From Ruminococcus flavefaciens (GTDB lineage Bacteria > Bacillota > Clostridia > Oscillospirales > Ruminococcaceae): a stretch of DNA of 33,271 bases. A program made the translations under genes and the position numbers. The stretch lies in NCBI GenBank assembly GCA_902777125.1, contig CACYSQ010000024.1, positions 1-33,271 of the forward strand, written 5' to 3'. Positions 25,519 through 33,053 of the stretch are shown here, piece after piece. Within the stretch, counting starts at the first letter, position 1; each line of letters opens with the position of its first letter. The notes beneath the pieces were generated by a model. It was not told the DNA's origin. It was given only the letters and a program-made list of their open reading frames with translations, and did not search any database.

Positions 25519-26817
25519 TCAGTATAATTCAAACATTTTTCCGGGCAGTGAACGTATAATGCCCTCTATCTCCATTTCCGTCAGCTCGACCATGAGCTCT
25601 GCGGCGTCCGAGCCGAGGCTCTGGGCGATGAAGTCCGCATGGACAGCGCCGTCAGCCATAAGCTCCGCGATATCCTTCCTGATACCGCTGAGTTCCGGCA
25701 GTTCACGCCTTACCGTACTCTGTACAGCCACAGCTTCCTTCTCGGCAAAATCCACAGCTTCGCTCTCAGCGGAGGTCTCCTCAGAAGCTGCGCGTTTTAT
25801 CTCCGATGCGCTCACCATGTCGAGCTTGCCGAGCATTTTCTCCCTTATGAGCCTCTGCCGTTCAGCGGAGGTCACAGAGGAAACGGCTGCCGGTGCTTCA
25901 TTGAGCTCCTGTCTAATCTCGCGGTCATTAGCACCGCCTATGCGGAAGCAGTCGAGGATATCCCGTGCTCCGAGCAGAGGTATCGCGCCCTGTCTCAGAA
26001 GCAGGGAATTGCCCGAACAGGCATTGCTCATTATATCGTAGGGAGGCAGACAGAACAGCTCCCTGCCCTGATCCGCAGCAAGATTAGCCGTTATGAGCGA
26101 GCCGCTCTTCACGGAGGCTTCAAACACGACTGCTGCCCTTCCGAGGGCGGCGAGTATCCTGTTGCGGAATGGGAAATTCTGAGAATGCGGAGGTGTTCCC
26201 GGAGGATATTCCGAGACGAAAACGCCTCCTGTTTCAAGTATATGCTCGCGGTACTGAACATTTCCGCGCGGATAGTCGATATCTATGCCGCAGCCGAGAA
26301 CACACGCGGAGGGTCTGCCGCTGTCGGCAGCAGCAAGCTGAGCCGTTATGTCAGTACCCAACGCAAATCCGCTCACGATCACGATGCCTGCACAGGCAAG
26401 CTCGCGGCATATCTCACGGGTAACTCTTATACCATACTCGGAGGCGTTTCTCGTGCCGACCGCAGAAACGGTTCGCGTACCCTTGAGGCAGCCGATGTTT
26501 CCCCTGTAGTAGAGAACAGCCGGGGGATCGGCGATATGTCTGAGCTGAGGCGGATACTCCGGACTGCTGTAGCCGGCCAGAGCAATGCCCTTGTTCTCAC
26601 AGTGTTCAATGATCTGTTCAGCGGCAGATATATCGCTGTCAGCCGCATTCTTCATCTCCTGAGCGGAAAGTCTCAGCTCGGCAGAGCCGCTTTTTATCGC
26701 GTGATAAGCCTCCTGCGGCGAGCTGAAAAGGCACATTGCCTCCCATATGCGTCTGCTCCCGACCCCGAATACCATCGTGAGCCAGAGCCAGTATTTTGTT
26801 TCGTTCAATTCGATCAT
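25519..26817 (-). CDS. dprA: DNA-processing protein DprA
   Basis: 432 residues, longer than minimal DprA because it has an N-terminal helical segment and an extended C-terminus. The Rossmann-like core shows RTVSAVGTRNASEYG, IVSGFALGTDITAQLAAA, VLGCGIDIDYP, SEYPPGTPP and FPFRNRILAALGRAAVVFEA, the ssDNA and RecA loading fold. A variable linker (about 320-370) precedes a winged-helix C-domain (IAELMADGAVHADFIAQSLGSDAAELMVELTEMEIEGIIRSLPGKMFELY). DprA protects incoming DNA in transformation but is also kept by non-competent bacteria. ATG 26817 overlaps the upstream stop; TTG 26808 has AAAGG at better spacing and may be the true start. Confidence 0.94.
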   Translation of the reverse strand: MIELNETKYWLWLTMVFGVGSRRIWEAMCLFSSPQEAYHAIKSGSAELRLSAQEMKNAADSDISAAEQIIEHCENKGIALAGYSSPEYPPQLRHIADPPAVLYYRGNIGCLKGTRTVSAVGTRNASEYGIRVTREICRELACAGIVIVSGFALGTDITAQLAAADSGRPSACVLGCGIDIDYPRGNVQYREHILETGGVFVSEYPPGTPPHSQNFPFRNRILAALGRAAVVFEASVKSGSLITANLAADQGRELFCLPPYDIMSNACSGNSLLLRQGAIPLLGARDILDCFRIGGANDREIRQELNEAPAAVSSVTSAERQRLIREKMLGKLDMVSASEIKRAASEETSAESEAVDFAEKEAVAVQSTVRRELPELSGIRKDIAELMADGAVHADFIAQSLGSDAAELMVELTEMEIEGIIRSLPGKMFELY

Positions 26818-27611
26818 CCTTTGCTATTGCTGCGTCTTAGCTCCCACATGAGTATCCCTGCTGCCATTGCGGCATTCAGGGAGTTGATATTCCCCTGCAT
26901 CGGGATAATCACCTTTGAATCGCACCTCGAAGCTATCTCCGGCGGAAGTCCGTTGCCCTCGTTGCCGATGAACACAGCCTCGCTTCCGGAAAAGCTTCGC
27001 TCTGTGACCGGGACAGCATCGCTGTCTATGACCGCAGCAGATGTCCTGACGCCGTTCTCCTCAAAGAGCCGGAAGAGCTCGTCTGCGTCGTTTACGACGT
27101 GGATATCCGCACGGAATACTGATCCCATAGTCGAGCGTATCACCTTCGGACTGTATAGCTCACAGCTTCCGGAGAGGAAGACGCCGTCCATGCCGAGAGC
27201 ATCGGCTGTACGGATTATCATGCCGACGTTTCCGGGATCCTGCAAGCCGAAAAGGACGATATACCGCCCGTTTTCAGCGAATACCGGAGCCTTTGCGGCG
27301 GGAATGCGGCATACAGCGAAAACTCCCTGAGTCTTTTCGGTCGAGGCTATCCTGTTTCCAAGTTCATTTGAAATTACCAATGTCCTTGTATCTCTCAAAT
27401 CAGCCTGAAAAAGCTCACTGCCGTACCTTTCGTAAGCGGAGGCAGTCAGGATAAGGTGTGTCAGCGGAGCCTCCTCGCGGAGAGCGTCCTCCACGATACG
27501 GAGCCCTTCCAACACGAATAAGCCGTACTCGAACCTTTCTTTTTTTGAGGAAGAAAGCTTCTGATACAGCTTGATGACAGGATTATCCTTTGATGTGATG
27601 ATGTTTTCCAA
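26814..27611 (-). CDS. TrmH/SpoU family RNA 2'-O-methyltransferase
   Basis: 265 residues from TTG 27611; a GTG at 27623 directly touches GGAGG, so the TTG 11 nt further is preferred. The N-terminal substrate-binding domain begins around ITSKDNPVIKLYQKLSSSKKERFEYGLFVLEG. The SPOUT knot has all three motifs: LFGLQDPGNVGMIIRTADALG (motif 1), FIGNEGNGLPPEI (motif 2) and IPMQGNINSLNAAMAAGILMWEL (motif 3). It 2'-O-methylates rRNA or tRNA; the exact position is unknown. Often placed next to rplT in Clostridia. It overlaps dprA by ATGA. Confidence 0.93.
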   Translation of the reverse strand: MENIITSKDNPVIKLYQKLSSSKKERFEYGLFVLEGLRIVEDALREEAPLTHLILTASAYERYGSELFQADLRDTRTLVISNELGNRIASTEKTQGVFAVCRIPAAKAPVFAENGRYIVLFGLQDPGNVGMIIRTADALGMDGVFLSGSCELYSPKVIRSTMGSVFRADIHVVNDADELFRLFEENGVRTSAAVIDSDAVPVTERSFSGSEAVFIGNEGNGLPPEIASRCDSKVIIPMQGNINSLNAAMAAGILMWELRRSNSKG

Positions 27612-27647
27612 TAATATCTGCACCTCCGTTCAGAGGCAGGTATGAGG

Positions 27648-27668
27648 GGGCAGGGATAAGCCCTGCCC
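27648..27668. repeat. Perfect 8-bp inverted repeat between rplT and the methyltransferase gene
   Basis: GGGCAGGG (27648-27655), loop ATAAG, CCCTGCCC (27661-27668). On the minus strand it follows the rplT terminator and no T tract follows it. It may be a second transcript-end hairpin or mRNA-stability element. Confidence 0.5.
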
Positions 27669-27671
27669 TTT

Positions 27672-27708
27672 ACAAGAAAACACGCCCCTAAAGAATTAAG
27701 AAGCGTGT
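27672..27708 (-). terminator. Terminator after rplT
   Basis: On the minus strand ACACGC (27708-27703) pairs with GCGTGT (27685-27680) across a loop, followed by TTTCTTGT. It lies 11 bp after the rplT stop and would end the infC-rpmI-rplT transcript. The stem is short, so read-through into the methyltransferase gene is possible, and no other promoter was found for that gene. Confidence 0.6.
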
Positions 27709-27718
27709 CTTTTCTGCA

Positions 27719-28072
27719 TTAAAGAGCTGCCTTTGCCTTCTCAGCGATAGCTGTGAAGCCAACTGCATCGTTGATAGCGATCTCGGAGAGCATCTTTCTG
27801 TTGAGAGTGATGCCAGCCTTCTTGCAGCCGTTCATGAAAGTTGAATAGTTGAGACCGTTGAGCTTAGCAGCAGCGGAAATTCTTGTGATCCAGAGCTGTC
27901 TGAACTGTCTCTTCTTCTGCTTTCTTCCGATATAAGCGTAGTTGCCGGACTTCATAACGGCCTGCTTAGCCATCTTGAAGTGCTTGCTCTTTGCGCCGAA
28001 ATATCCCTTAGCAAGCTTTAAAGTCTTATTTCTTCTCTTGCGAGTCATCATTGCACCTTTAATACGTGCCAT
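27719..28072 (-). CDS. rplT: 50S ribosomal protein L20
   Basis: 117 residues, full length: [26 protein letters not shown], then [76 protein letters not shown]20 is an early assembly protein of the large subunit and in Firmicutes represses its own operon through the leader RNA. GGAGG precedes the ATG. It is 52 bp after rpmI. Confidence 0.98.
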   Translation of the reverse strand: MARIKGAMMTRKRRNKTLKLAKGYFGAKSKHFKMAKQAVMKSGNYAYIGRKQKKRQFRQLWITRISAAAKLNGLNYSTFMNGCKKAGITLNRKMLSEIAINDAVGFTAIAEKAKAAL

Positions 28073-28124
28073 AGTCTTGTACCTCCAATATTAAAATTAC
28101 GAAAAAACGGTTTGCTCCTGAAAA

Positions 28125-28328
28125 TCAAAGATAGGGAACGAGCTTCTTGATTGTAGGTGCGTTTGTTACGTCAGCAACACCAGCGTTGCGAGCGATTCTC
28201 TTGCGCTTGGTATCCTTCTGAGTAAGTCTGTGTCTCTTGTTGGTGTGCTGGTACTTAACCTTACCGCTTCCTGTAATCTTAAAACGCTTCTTAGCGCCAG
28301 AGTGAGTTTTTACCTTTACCTTTGCCAT
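28125..28328 (-). CDS. rpmI: 50S ribosomal protein L35
   Basis: 67 residues, very basic: [44 protein letters not shown]. The [11 protein letters not shown] start and the KRHRLTQK block are diagnostic. It starts 12 bp after infC in the standard infC-rpmI-rplT order, with GGAGG upstream. Confidence 0.98.
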   Translation of the reverse strand: MAKVKVKTHSGAKKRFKITGSGKVKYQHTNKRHRLTQKDTKRKRIARNAGVADVTNAPTIKKLVPYL

Positions 28329-28340
28329 TTTATATCCTCC

Positions 28341-28859
28341 TTACTTGGCAGCCTTTGGTGAGACGAACATAACTAAGCTGCGCCCCTCCATTTTGGCTGG
28401 CTTTTCAACAGTGCCGACAGCCGAAACTGCTTCCTTGAAACGGTCGAGAAGTTCGTTTCCGAGCTCCGGGTGAGCAATAGCTCTCTTGCGGAATCTGACC
28501 GATACCTTGAGCTTGTCACCGCCCTGAAGGAATTTCACAGCCTGATTGACCTTTGTTTCAAAATCGTGGGTATCTATCATAGAGAACATTCTGATCTCCT
28601 TGATAGCAACGACCTTCTGATTTTTTCTTGCTTCCTTTTCGCGCTTCTGCTGCTCAAAGCAATACTTTCCGTAATCCATGATACGGCATACGGGCGGTGT
28701 TGCCTGGGGAGCGATCTTAACAAGGTCGAGCTCCTGATCGTAAGCGATCTGCTGAGCCTCCTTGGCTGATAATACGCCGAGCTTTTTTCCCTCAGCGTCG
28801 ATAACGAGGATTTCCTTATCCCGTATCTCTTCGTTGATCTGCAGTTCCTGTTTGCTAAT
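28341..28859 (-). CDS. infC: Translation initiation factor IF-3, probable AUU start
   Basis: 172 residues if translation starts at ATT 28859, which gives SKQELQINEEIRDKEILVIDAEGKKLG. GGAGG lies 9 nt upstream of this ATT. The only other near option, TTG 28865, is just 3 nt from GGAGG, too close. AUU starts are known for infC, where IF-3 itself rejects its own non-standard start and so limits its level. The N-domain contains KIAPQATPPVCRIMDYGKYCFEQQKREKEARKNQK, the C-domain VAIKEIRMFSMIDTHDFETKVNQAVKFLQGGDKLKVSVRFRKRAIAHPELG. The length is normal. Confidence 0.96.
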   Translation of the reverse strand: MSKQELQINEEIRDKEILVIDAEGKKLGVLSAKEAQQIAYDQELDLVKIAPQATPPVCRIMDYGKYCFEQQKREKEARKNQKVVAIKEIRMFSMIDTHDFETKVNQAVKFLQGGDKLKVSVRFRKRAIAHPELGNELLDRFKEAVSAVGTVEKPAKMEGRSLVMFVSPKAAK

Positions 28860-28865
28860 CGTCAA

Positions 28866-29026
28866 GCACCTCCAGTTAATAGATTAAAACAAAATGAGTG
28901 CAGAAATTATCCGCACTCATACAATACCTGACAAACAGCGGCAGCCTGTAACGCGCCGCGCTCATACCAATATTGACCGTTCAAGCCAAGCCTCACGGTG
29001 AGAACGCATAGTTCTGCTTTGTTTAC
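28866..29026 (-). promoter_or_regulatory. Leader RNA of the infC operon, L20-leader-like
   Basis: About 160 nt separates the predicted transcript start from infC. Minus-strand structure includes a stem around ACCGT...ACGGT (29000-28977), GCGGC...GCCGC (28959-28938), and a final terminator hairpin. Firmicutes infC operons carry an L20-binding leader that acts by attenuation (Rfam L20_leader), and the layout fits it. Sequence-level homology could not be verified. Confidence 0.6.
28882..28920 (-). terminator. Attenuator hairpin before infC
   Basis: Minus strand ATGAGTGC (28920-28913) and GCACTCAT (28901-28894) form a perfect 8-bp stem followed by TTTTGTTTT (28893-28885). It lies 35 nt before the infC start and inside its transcript, so it must be conditional: an attenuator. 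Confidence 0.72.
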
Positions 29027-29032
29027 TTAAAT

Positions 29033-29061
29033 ATGATACTACAAATTTCCACCGATGTCAA
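29033..29061 (-). promoter_or_regulatory. Promoter of infC-rpmI-rplT
   Basis: Perfect -35 TTGACA (29061-29056), 17-bp spacer, -10 TATCAT (29038-29033), just after the spoIIR stop codon. It matches the housekeeping consensus at 11 of 12 positions. Confidence 0.8.
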
Positions 29062-29093
29062 GTAAAAACTCATATTTTGTCACATTGCACAAT

Positions 29094-29720
29094 TCATCGC
29101 CTGAACCAGCTCCTCATTTTGTCCCATAAAGCAAATCTTACACGGTACTTTTTCGGCTTCCTGAGGATATCGAGCTCGCTTCGGCTGAAATATACGTCCT
29201 CCGCGTCCTTGTCGTCCGTGACGCCGCAGGCAGCCGGTATGCAGAGCGGAGGGTACATCACGCACCACCAGTTGTGTCCCTTCGCCTCCCCTATCGTCAC
29301 CCTCAGCGCTCGGTAAGTACCGGCAGGCATCGTTATATCACCGTATGTCCTCTCGTCAAATTCGACGTCCGCTATCTCCGCACGGACGCTGTCACGGCAG
29401 CCCTCCGCACGAAGCGTTTCCTCCGCTATCCTGACTATCTCCGGAAGCTTCTCCTCCGCAGCAAGCTCAGCCTCCGCAAGACTGCCGGCCTCTCCGAATA
29501 TCTCCTCCTCGTTCGCAAGGAGTGCGTCCCGGACGCAGAGCTTCAACCGCTGGTCCTCTTCGCTGTCGGAATTGGCAATGATGTGCAGCCGAAGCACGCT
29601 TCCGCGGAGACGTTCAAGCCTCATTCCGTCCCCGATGAAGCTGCCGATATTCGACAGGATAACGGCAATGATAAGTCCCAATGGTACGACCATTCGCAGT
29701 GTTTTTTCGCTTATTTTCAT
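29094..29720 (-). CDS. spoIIR: Stage II sporulation protein R
   Basis: 208 residues from ATG 29720 (MKISEKTLRMVVPLG), with GAGGT 7 nt upstream; the 48 bp above it in frame have no ribosome-binding site. One N-terminal hydrophobic segment (8-28, VVPLGLIIAVILSNIGSFI) acts as signal or anchor. The family blocks VLRLHIIANSDSEEDQRLKLCVRDALL and VTIGEAKGHNWWCVMYPPLCIP are present. SpoIIR made in the forespore triggers SpoIIGA to process pro-sigma E in the mother cell. Its presence suggests an endospore-forming ancestor or organism. No sigma-F promoter could be assigned with confidence. Confidence 0.94.
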   Translation of the reverse strand: MKISEKTLRMVVPLGLIIAVILSNIGSFIGDGMRLERLRGSVLRLHIIANSDSEEDQRLKLCVRDALLANEEEIFGEAGSLAEAELAAEEKLPEIVRIAEETLRAEGCRDSVRAEIADVEFDERTYGDITMPAGTYRALRVTIGEAKGHNWWCVMYPPLCIPAACGVTDDKDAEDVYFSRSELDILRKPKKYRVRFALWDKMRSWFRR

Positions 29721-29865
29721 CGTTTTCACCTCGTTCAGATTATTGTCAGTTCCCGAAACTTTATTCAAATGTTGTCCGTTTTGTTCAAACCGTCAATAAC
29801 CGCCTGCAAAAATTATTTAAACCGCTGAAATTACGCTTGCATAGGCACAAAATTCGCTTTCAGGG

Positions 29866-29894
29866 TTTCATTTCCTTAAATAATGTGTTATAAT
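29866..29894 (+). promoter_or_regulatory. Promoter of the adhesin gene
   Basis: -10 TATAAT (29889-29894) preceded by TGT (extended -10) and a weak -35 TTTCAT (29866-29871) 17 bp upstream. It gives a leader of about 114 nt. Confidence 0.65.
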
Positions 29895-29940
29895 AGTATA
29901 AAGTATATAGTGAAGGTATTTATTTACTCAGACACAGTAT

Positions 29941-29989
29941 GCTTACGACATAAGCCCTGCCGTATGCGCCGTAGGCTGCGTATCCGGCA
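29941..29989 (+). promoter_or_regulatory. Two hairpins in the adhesin 5' leader
   Basis: GCTTA-cgaca-TAAGC (29941-29955), then TGCCGTATGCGC / GCGTATCCGGCA (29958-29969 and 29978-29989; one mismatch, one G-T pair). The second ends 6 nt before the purine-rich ribosome-binding site (29996-30004). No T tract follows. They may control mRNA stability or translation; no known riboswitch was recognised. Confidence 0.45.
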
Positions 29990-30014
29990 ATGTTAAAGGA
30001 AGGGATTTAAAACT

Positions 30015-33000
30015 ATGGAGAAAACGAAAAAGCTCCGTGTCAGAACGACATGGAAGCAGCGACTCCTCGGGAGCACTGCCGCCGCTGCGATTGCGGCAAC
30101 GAGCGTGCTTTCGTCGGTTCCGTTGAGTGCCGGCGCCGATGATATCGGCAAGGACGGGCTGCCAAACCTCAAAACGCCATATGAGGAATCCATATGGTAC
30201 CGTGGAAATCCACTCGGCGTCGCCGGCGATTTCCACATCTTTGCATTCGACTCATTCACTGACACCAACCACGTCAACGGTAACGTTGCTACCCCGCACC
30301 TGATAATCCAACCCGGTGCAAAGGGACCTTCACCGAACCAGTACGTCGGACGTCTTGTAAACGTCATATCCGAAGAACTTGATGTCCCCGACGGAGAGTT
30401 CAATATGGCGAAGATCCCTGATATCGTTCTCCCGCAGGACTATGAGCTCTATTCCTCCACCGGAAACAAGCTCAACTACCCCACGAACGTTTACAGCATG
30501 AAGGCTTATAAGGGCGCAAAAGACGATGAAACTGAAAATTTCGTCCTGACCCTCAATTCAAGCCTGCGTCAGGATCCTCTCAATATCCAGTCCCATTATG
30601 GTCACTACGCTGAGACCTTCCTGGATTTCGAGAAGATCAAGAAGGACTACGAGAAAAAGTCAGAAGAGTTCTCACACCTCGATGAAAGGGTAAAAACCAA
30701 GACGTACTCGCCTTCCGAGTACAACACAACGCTTGATATCGTGCTCGAGGACGAGGGTGAAAACGTTATAAACCTCAATATCAGCGACATCTGCAACCCT
30801 CAAGATATTATCAATCCTGATACCGGTGAGCTCACCCATGTCGGCGATACCACTATCAATATCAGGAACATCAATGCCGACAAGGTATCATTCAATGATT
30901 ATCAGGGCAACCCGGTCGACGGATACCGCTACAACGATGACCAGCACCTTATCCTCAATATCGACCTCGAAGGCCTGCCTGCCGCTGCTTTCGCCCCCTC
31001 GCACATCAACTACTACACCAAGGACGGCGTCGCTATCGAGATTGGCGGAGAGGAAATGCTCTACATCGGTTCAAACATTATCCTCAACTTCTACCACGGA
31101 AACGAATCCGCTGACACCCACCTCTGGCTGAACGAGCACGTTCTCGCCTCCGTTATCGCTCCTAACACTGACCTCCGCCTCAATGCCTCAAACGGTACCT
31201 TCATTGCGGATACTATCACAACCGTAAGAGAGACCCACATGGCTTACTTCATGGAGCCTATGAGCGATACAGATGTTACGGACGTCACAGTCAAGAAGAT
31301 CTGGGACGACGACGGAAAGGATCACTCGGAAGATAAGGTATCAGTTTCACTCTACCGTGCTATCAGAGGCGATATTGAGCCCGATGAGCTCGAAGCTCTC
31401 GCTAAGGAAGCCGATGAAAAGTACAAGGCTGACGTTATCTCCGAGAACGCCCGCTTCAGGGCTGAGAGCGAGGCTCTCCTGAATGCTTACGATTCGAGCA
31501 TTCCGTGGGACGATTTCGTATTCAGACCCGGTCAGCCTATGGCTCAGCTTGAGATCACAGATGAGGACGATCACGGTGCAGGCTTCGCTATTGCCGATGC
31601 TCCTTCGCACACCCTCCGCAGAACATGGGGTCAGGACAATGACGCTTTCATGATCAAGGAGGACGGTACGCTCTCGACTTCACTCTCGACAGGTCTCTAC
31701 AAGCTCAATAAGGTTACTTTCAACTTTGACTGGACTCAGAACCGCGAAACGCTTATCACCTTCTCCGTTCAGAAGGGTAAGGTCGTTCAGATCAACGACA
31801 TCTCCGCTGCTCCTGCCCATGCTCCTGCCCGCCAGGTAGAGCTTATCGACACTCAGACGCTCGATCAGGCCGGCAGCTGGGCTTATAAGTGGTCCAATCT
31901 CAAGCGTTTCAACGACGATAACTTCGTTACATATTACTATGTTCACGAAAATGATCCCCCCGCAGGCTACACTGTTTCATATGAAGGAAACGGTACAACA
32001 AGTATCAATCCTACTATCGAGATAACAAACTCCAAGGACGATACAACTACAACTACTACGACCACAACTACTACTACAACTACCACCACCACAACTACTA
32101 CTACCACTACCGTTATCACGACAGCAAAGATCAGGATAGACAAGCGCGATCTCCTCGGCAATGAGGTTGAAGGCGCTGAGCTCATTCTCACAGGCGTTGA
32201 TTCTGACGGCAAGGCTATCAACTTTGAAGCAGGCTGTCTCGAACTTGACGCTGACGCAATGCTGGTAAGCAATCACGGTCCCGAACTCAGATGGTACTCA
32301 GGAAAGGGTCCGTCAACAGTTACTCTCGGCGACGGTACATATACCCTCCACGAGGAAACTGCTCCTGTCGGCTATGAAGTAGCCACAGATATGATCTTCG
32401 TCATTGAAGACGGCAAGCTCACAACCGTAAATACCAAACCGGTTGAATCCGACGATGTTGTAATGATAGACAAGTCAGCTACAACAACGACGACCACTAC
32501 GACAACCACTACAACTACAACTACAACAACTACCACTACGACAACCACGACCACCACTACTACTACCACCACTACAACGACGACAACTACCACGACAACT
32601 ACTACCACTACTACAACGACGACAACAACTACTACGACCACCACGACTACGACAACCACTACTTCAACTACTACCACGACCACCACTACAACAACGACTA
32701 CGACGACAACTACCACTACTACCACAACGGCAACCGCCAAAATCAAGATCGACAAGCGCGATATCCTCGATAACGAGGTAGTCGGTGCAGAGCTCATTCT
32801 CAAGGGCGTTGACAAGGACAACAATCCTATCACTTTTGAGGAAGGCTGCATCGAGGTCGGAACAGGCGCTGAACTCGAATCAGGTCTGAACTCGAATCAG
32901 GTTCCGGTACCGAGCTCAAATGGAAGTCCGGTACATCTCCCACAGTTATCACTCTCACGGACGGTATCTATACCCTCCACGAGGAAGCTGCTCCCTCCGG

Positions 33001-33053
33001 TTACGAAAAGGCCACCGACATGGTATTCACCATCGAGGGCGGCAAGCTCGTAA
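30015..33053 (+). CDS. Secreted Thr-rich adhesin: choice-of-anchor A, Cna_B and SpaA-like repeats (frame broken)
   Basis: The literal reading frame is 1012 residues. A signal peptide (basic 1-18, hydrophobic 19-38, cut near SAGA-DD, 38-42) leads. Residues about 66-413 look like a choice-of-anchor A domain: GDFHIFAFDSFTDTNHVNGNVA and LASVIAPNTDLRLNASNGTFIADTI. A Cna_B domain starts at VTVKKIWDDDGKDHSEDKVSVSLYR (424-448) and ends with YYVHENDPPAGYTVSYEGNG...IEITNS (641-673). Between these parts sits an unusual 170-residue insert. Thr runs (677-699, 823-905) flank the first SpaA-like repeat (AKIRIDKRD...GTYTLHEETAPVGYE), likely an isopeptide-bonded stalk. From residue 958 the frame is wrong: a 17-bp duplication makes it end in Pro/Ser text at 33053. 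The anchor lies outside the window. Confidence 0.85.
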   Translation: MEKTKKLRVRTTWKQRLLGSTAAAAIAATSVLSSVPLSAGADDIGKDGLPNLKTPYEESIWYRGNPLGVAGDFHIFAFDSFTDTNHVNGNVATPHLIIQPGAKGPSPNQYVGRLVNVISEELDVPDGEFNMAKIPDIVLPQDYELYSSTGNKLNYPTNVYSMKAYKGAKDDETENFVLTLNSSLRQDPLNIQSHYGHYAETFLDFEKIKKDYEKKSEEFSHLDERVKTKTYSPSEYNTTLDIVLEDEGENVINLNISDICNPQDIINPDTGELTHVGDTTINIRNINADKVSFNDYQGNPVDGYRYNDDQHLILNIDLEGLPAAAFAPSHINYYTKDGVAIEIGGEEMLYIGSNIILNFYHGNESADTHLWLNEHVLASVIAPNTDLRLNASNGTFIADTITTVRETHMAYFMEPMSDTDVTDVTVKKIWDDDGKDHSEDKVSVSLYRAIRGDIEPDELEALAKEADEKYKADVISENARFRAESEALLNAYDSSIPWDDFVFRPGQPMAQLEITDEDDHGAGFAIADAPSHTLRRTWGQDNDAFMIKEDGTLSTSLSTGLYKLNKVTFNFDWTQNRETLITFSVQKGKVVQINDISAAPAHAPARQVELIDTQTLDQAGSWAYKWSNLKRFNDDNFVTYYYVHENDPPAGYTVSYEGNGTTSINPTIEITNSKDDTTTTTTTTTTTTTTTTTTTTTTTVITTAKIRIDKRDLLGNEVEGAELILTGVDSDGKAINFEAGCLELDADAMLVSNHGPELRWYSGKGPSTVTLGDGTYTLHEETAPVGYEVATDMIFVIEDGKLTTVNTKPVESDDVVMIDKSATTTTTTTTTTTTTTTTTTTTTTTTTTTTTTTTTTTTTTTTTTTTTTTTTTTTTTTTTTTTTSTTTTTTTTTTTTTTTTTTTTTATAKIKIDKRDILDNEVVGAELILKGVDKDNNPITFEEGCIEVGTGAELESGLNSNQVPVPSSNGSPVHLPQLSLSRTVSIPSTRKLLPPVTKRPPTWYSPSRAASS
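32043..32111 (+). repeat. Threonine run 1 (23 codons)
   Basis: Twenty-three consecutive Thr codons using ACA, ACT, ACC and ACG in no fixed order. It links the Cna_B domain to the first SpaA-like unit. Such linkers are often O-glycosylated, which is inference here. Confidence 0.9.
32124..32225 (+). repeat. SpaA-like repeat unit 1, first 102 nt
   Basis: Encodes AKIRIDKRDLLGNEVEGAEL and the residues after it. It aligns with units at 32736 and 33170 over the same 102 nt without gaps but is clearly more diverged than those two are from each other. Confidence 0.85.
32481..32729 (+). repeat. Threonine run 2 (82 Thr and one Ser)
   Basis: Eighty-three codons, all Thr except TCA (Ser) at 32664-32666. 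All four Thr codons are mixed along the run. The reverse strand shows a Val-rich open frame that is only a shadow of this run. Confidence 0.92.
32736..32837 (+). repeat. SpaA-like repeat unit 2, first 102 nt
   Basis: Encodes AKIKIDKRDILDNEVVGAEL and what follows. It differs from unit 3 at only three positions in 102, all silent (AAA/AAG, GAT/GAC, GGT/GGC). Confidence 0.9.
32869..32902 (+). repeat. 17-bp exact tandem duplication causing a frameshift
   Basis: CTGAACTCGAATCAGGT occurs at 32869-32885 and again at 32886-32902 with no gap. Removing one copy restores the reading ...AELESGSGTELKWKSGTSPTVITL..., which matches unit 1. With both copies the frame shifts and the protein stops at 33053. 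Confidence 0.93.

Larger units (their letters stand above)
29721..30014. other. Divergent intergenic region between spoIIR and the adhesin gene
   Basis: 294 bp with no gene. It holds the extended -10 promoter of the adhesin at 29866-29894, two hairpins in the adhesin leader, and the spoIIR upstream region, which is AT-rich. This is the only strand switch between core genes in the window. Confidence 0.6.

Noticed and set aside
25639-27330. Plus-strand 563-residue open frame
   Set aside because: Antisense to dprA and the methyltransferase; low-quality composition and no start signal.
29721-29840. Sigma-F promoter upstream of spoIIR
   Set aside because: Expected from biology, but no pair of -35 and -10 boxes matched the consensus well enough to report.
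29939-29953. Four-codon leader peptide (MLTT) in the adhesin leader
   Set aside because: It has no ribosome-binding site, and the ATG-to-TAA distance is within chance.
32372-32851. Minus-strand open frame of more than 100 Val residues
   Set aside because: It is the reverse complement of the mixed Thr codons. It has no ribosome-binding site and no plausible product.
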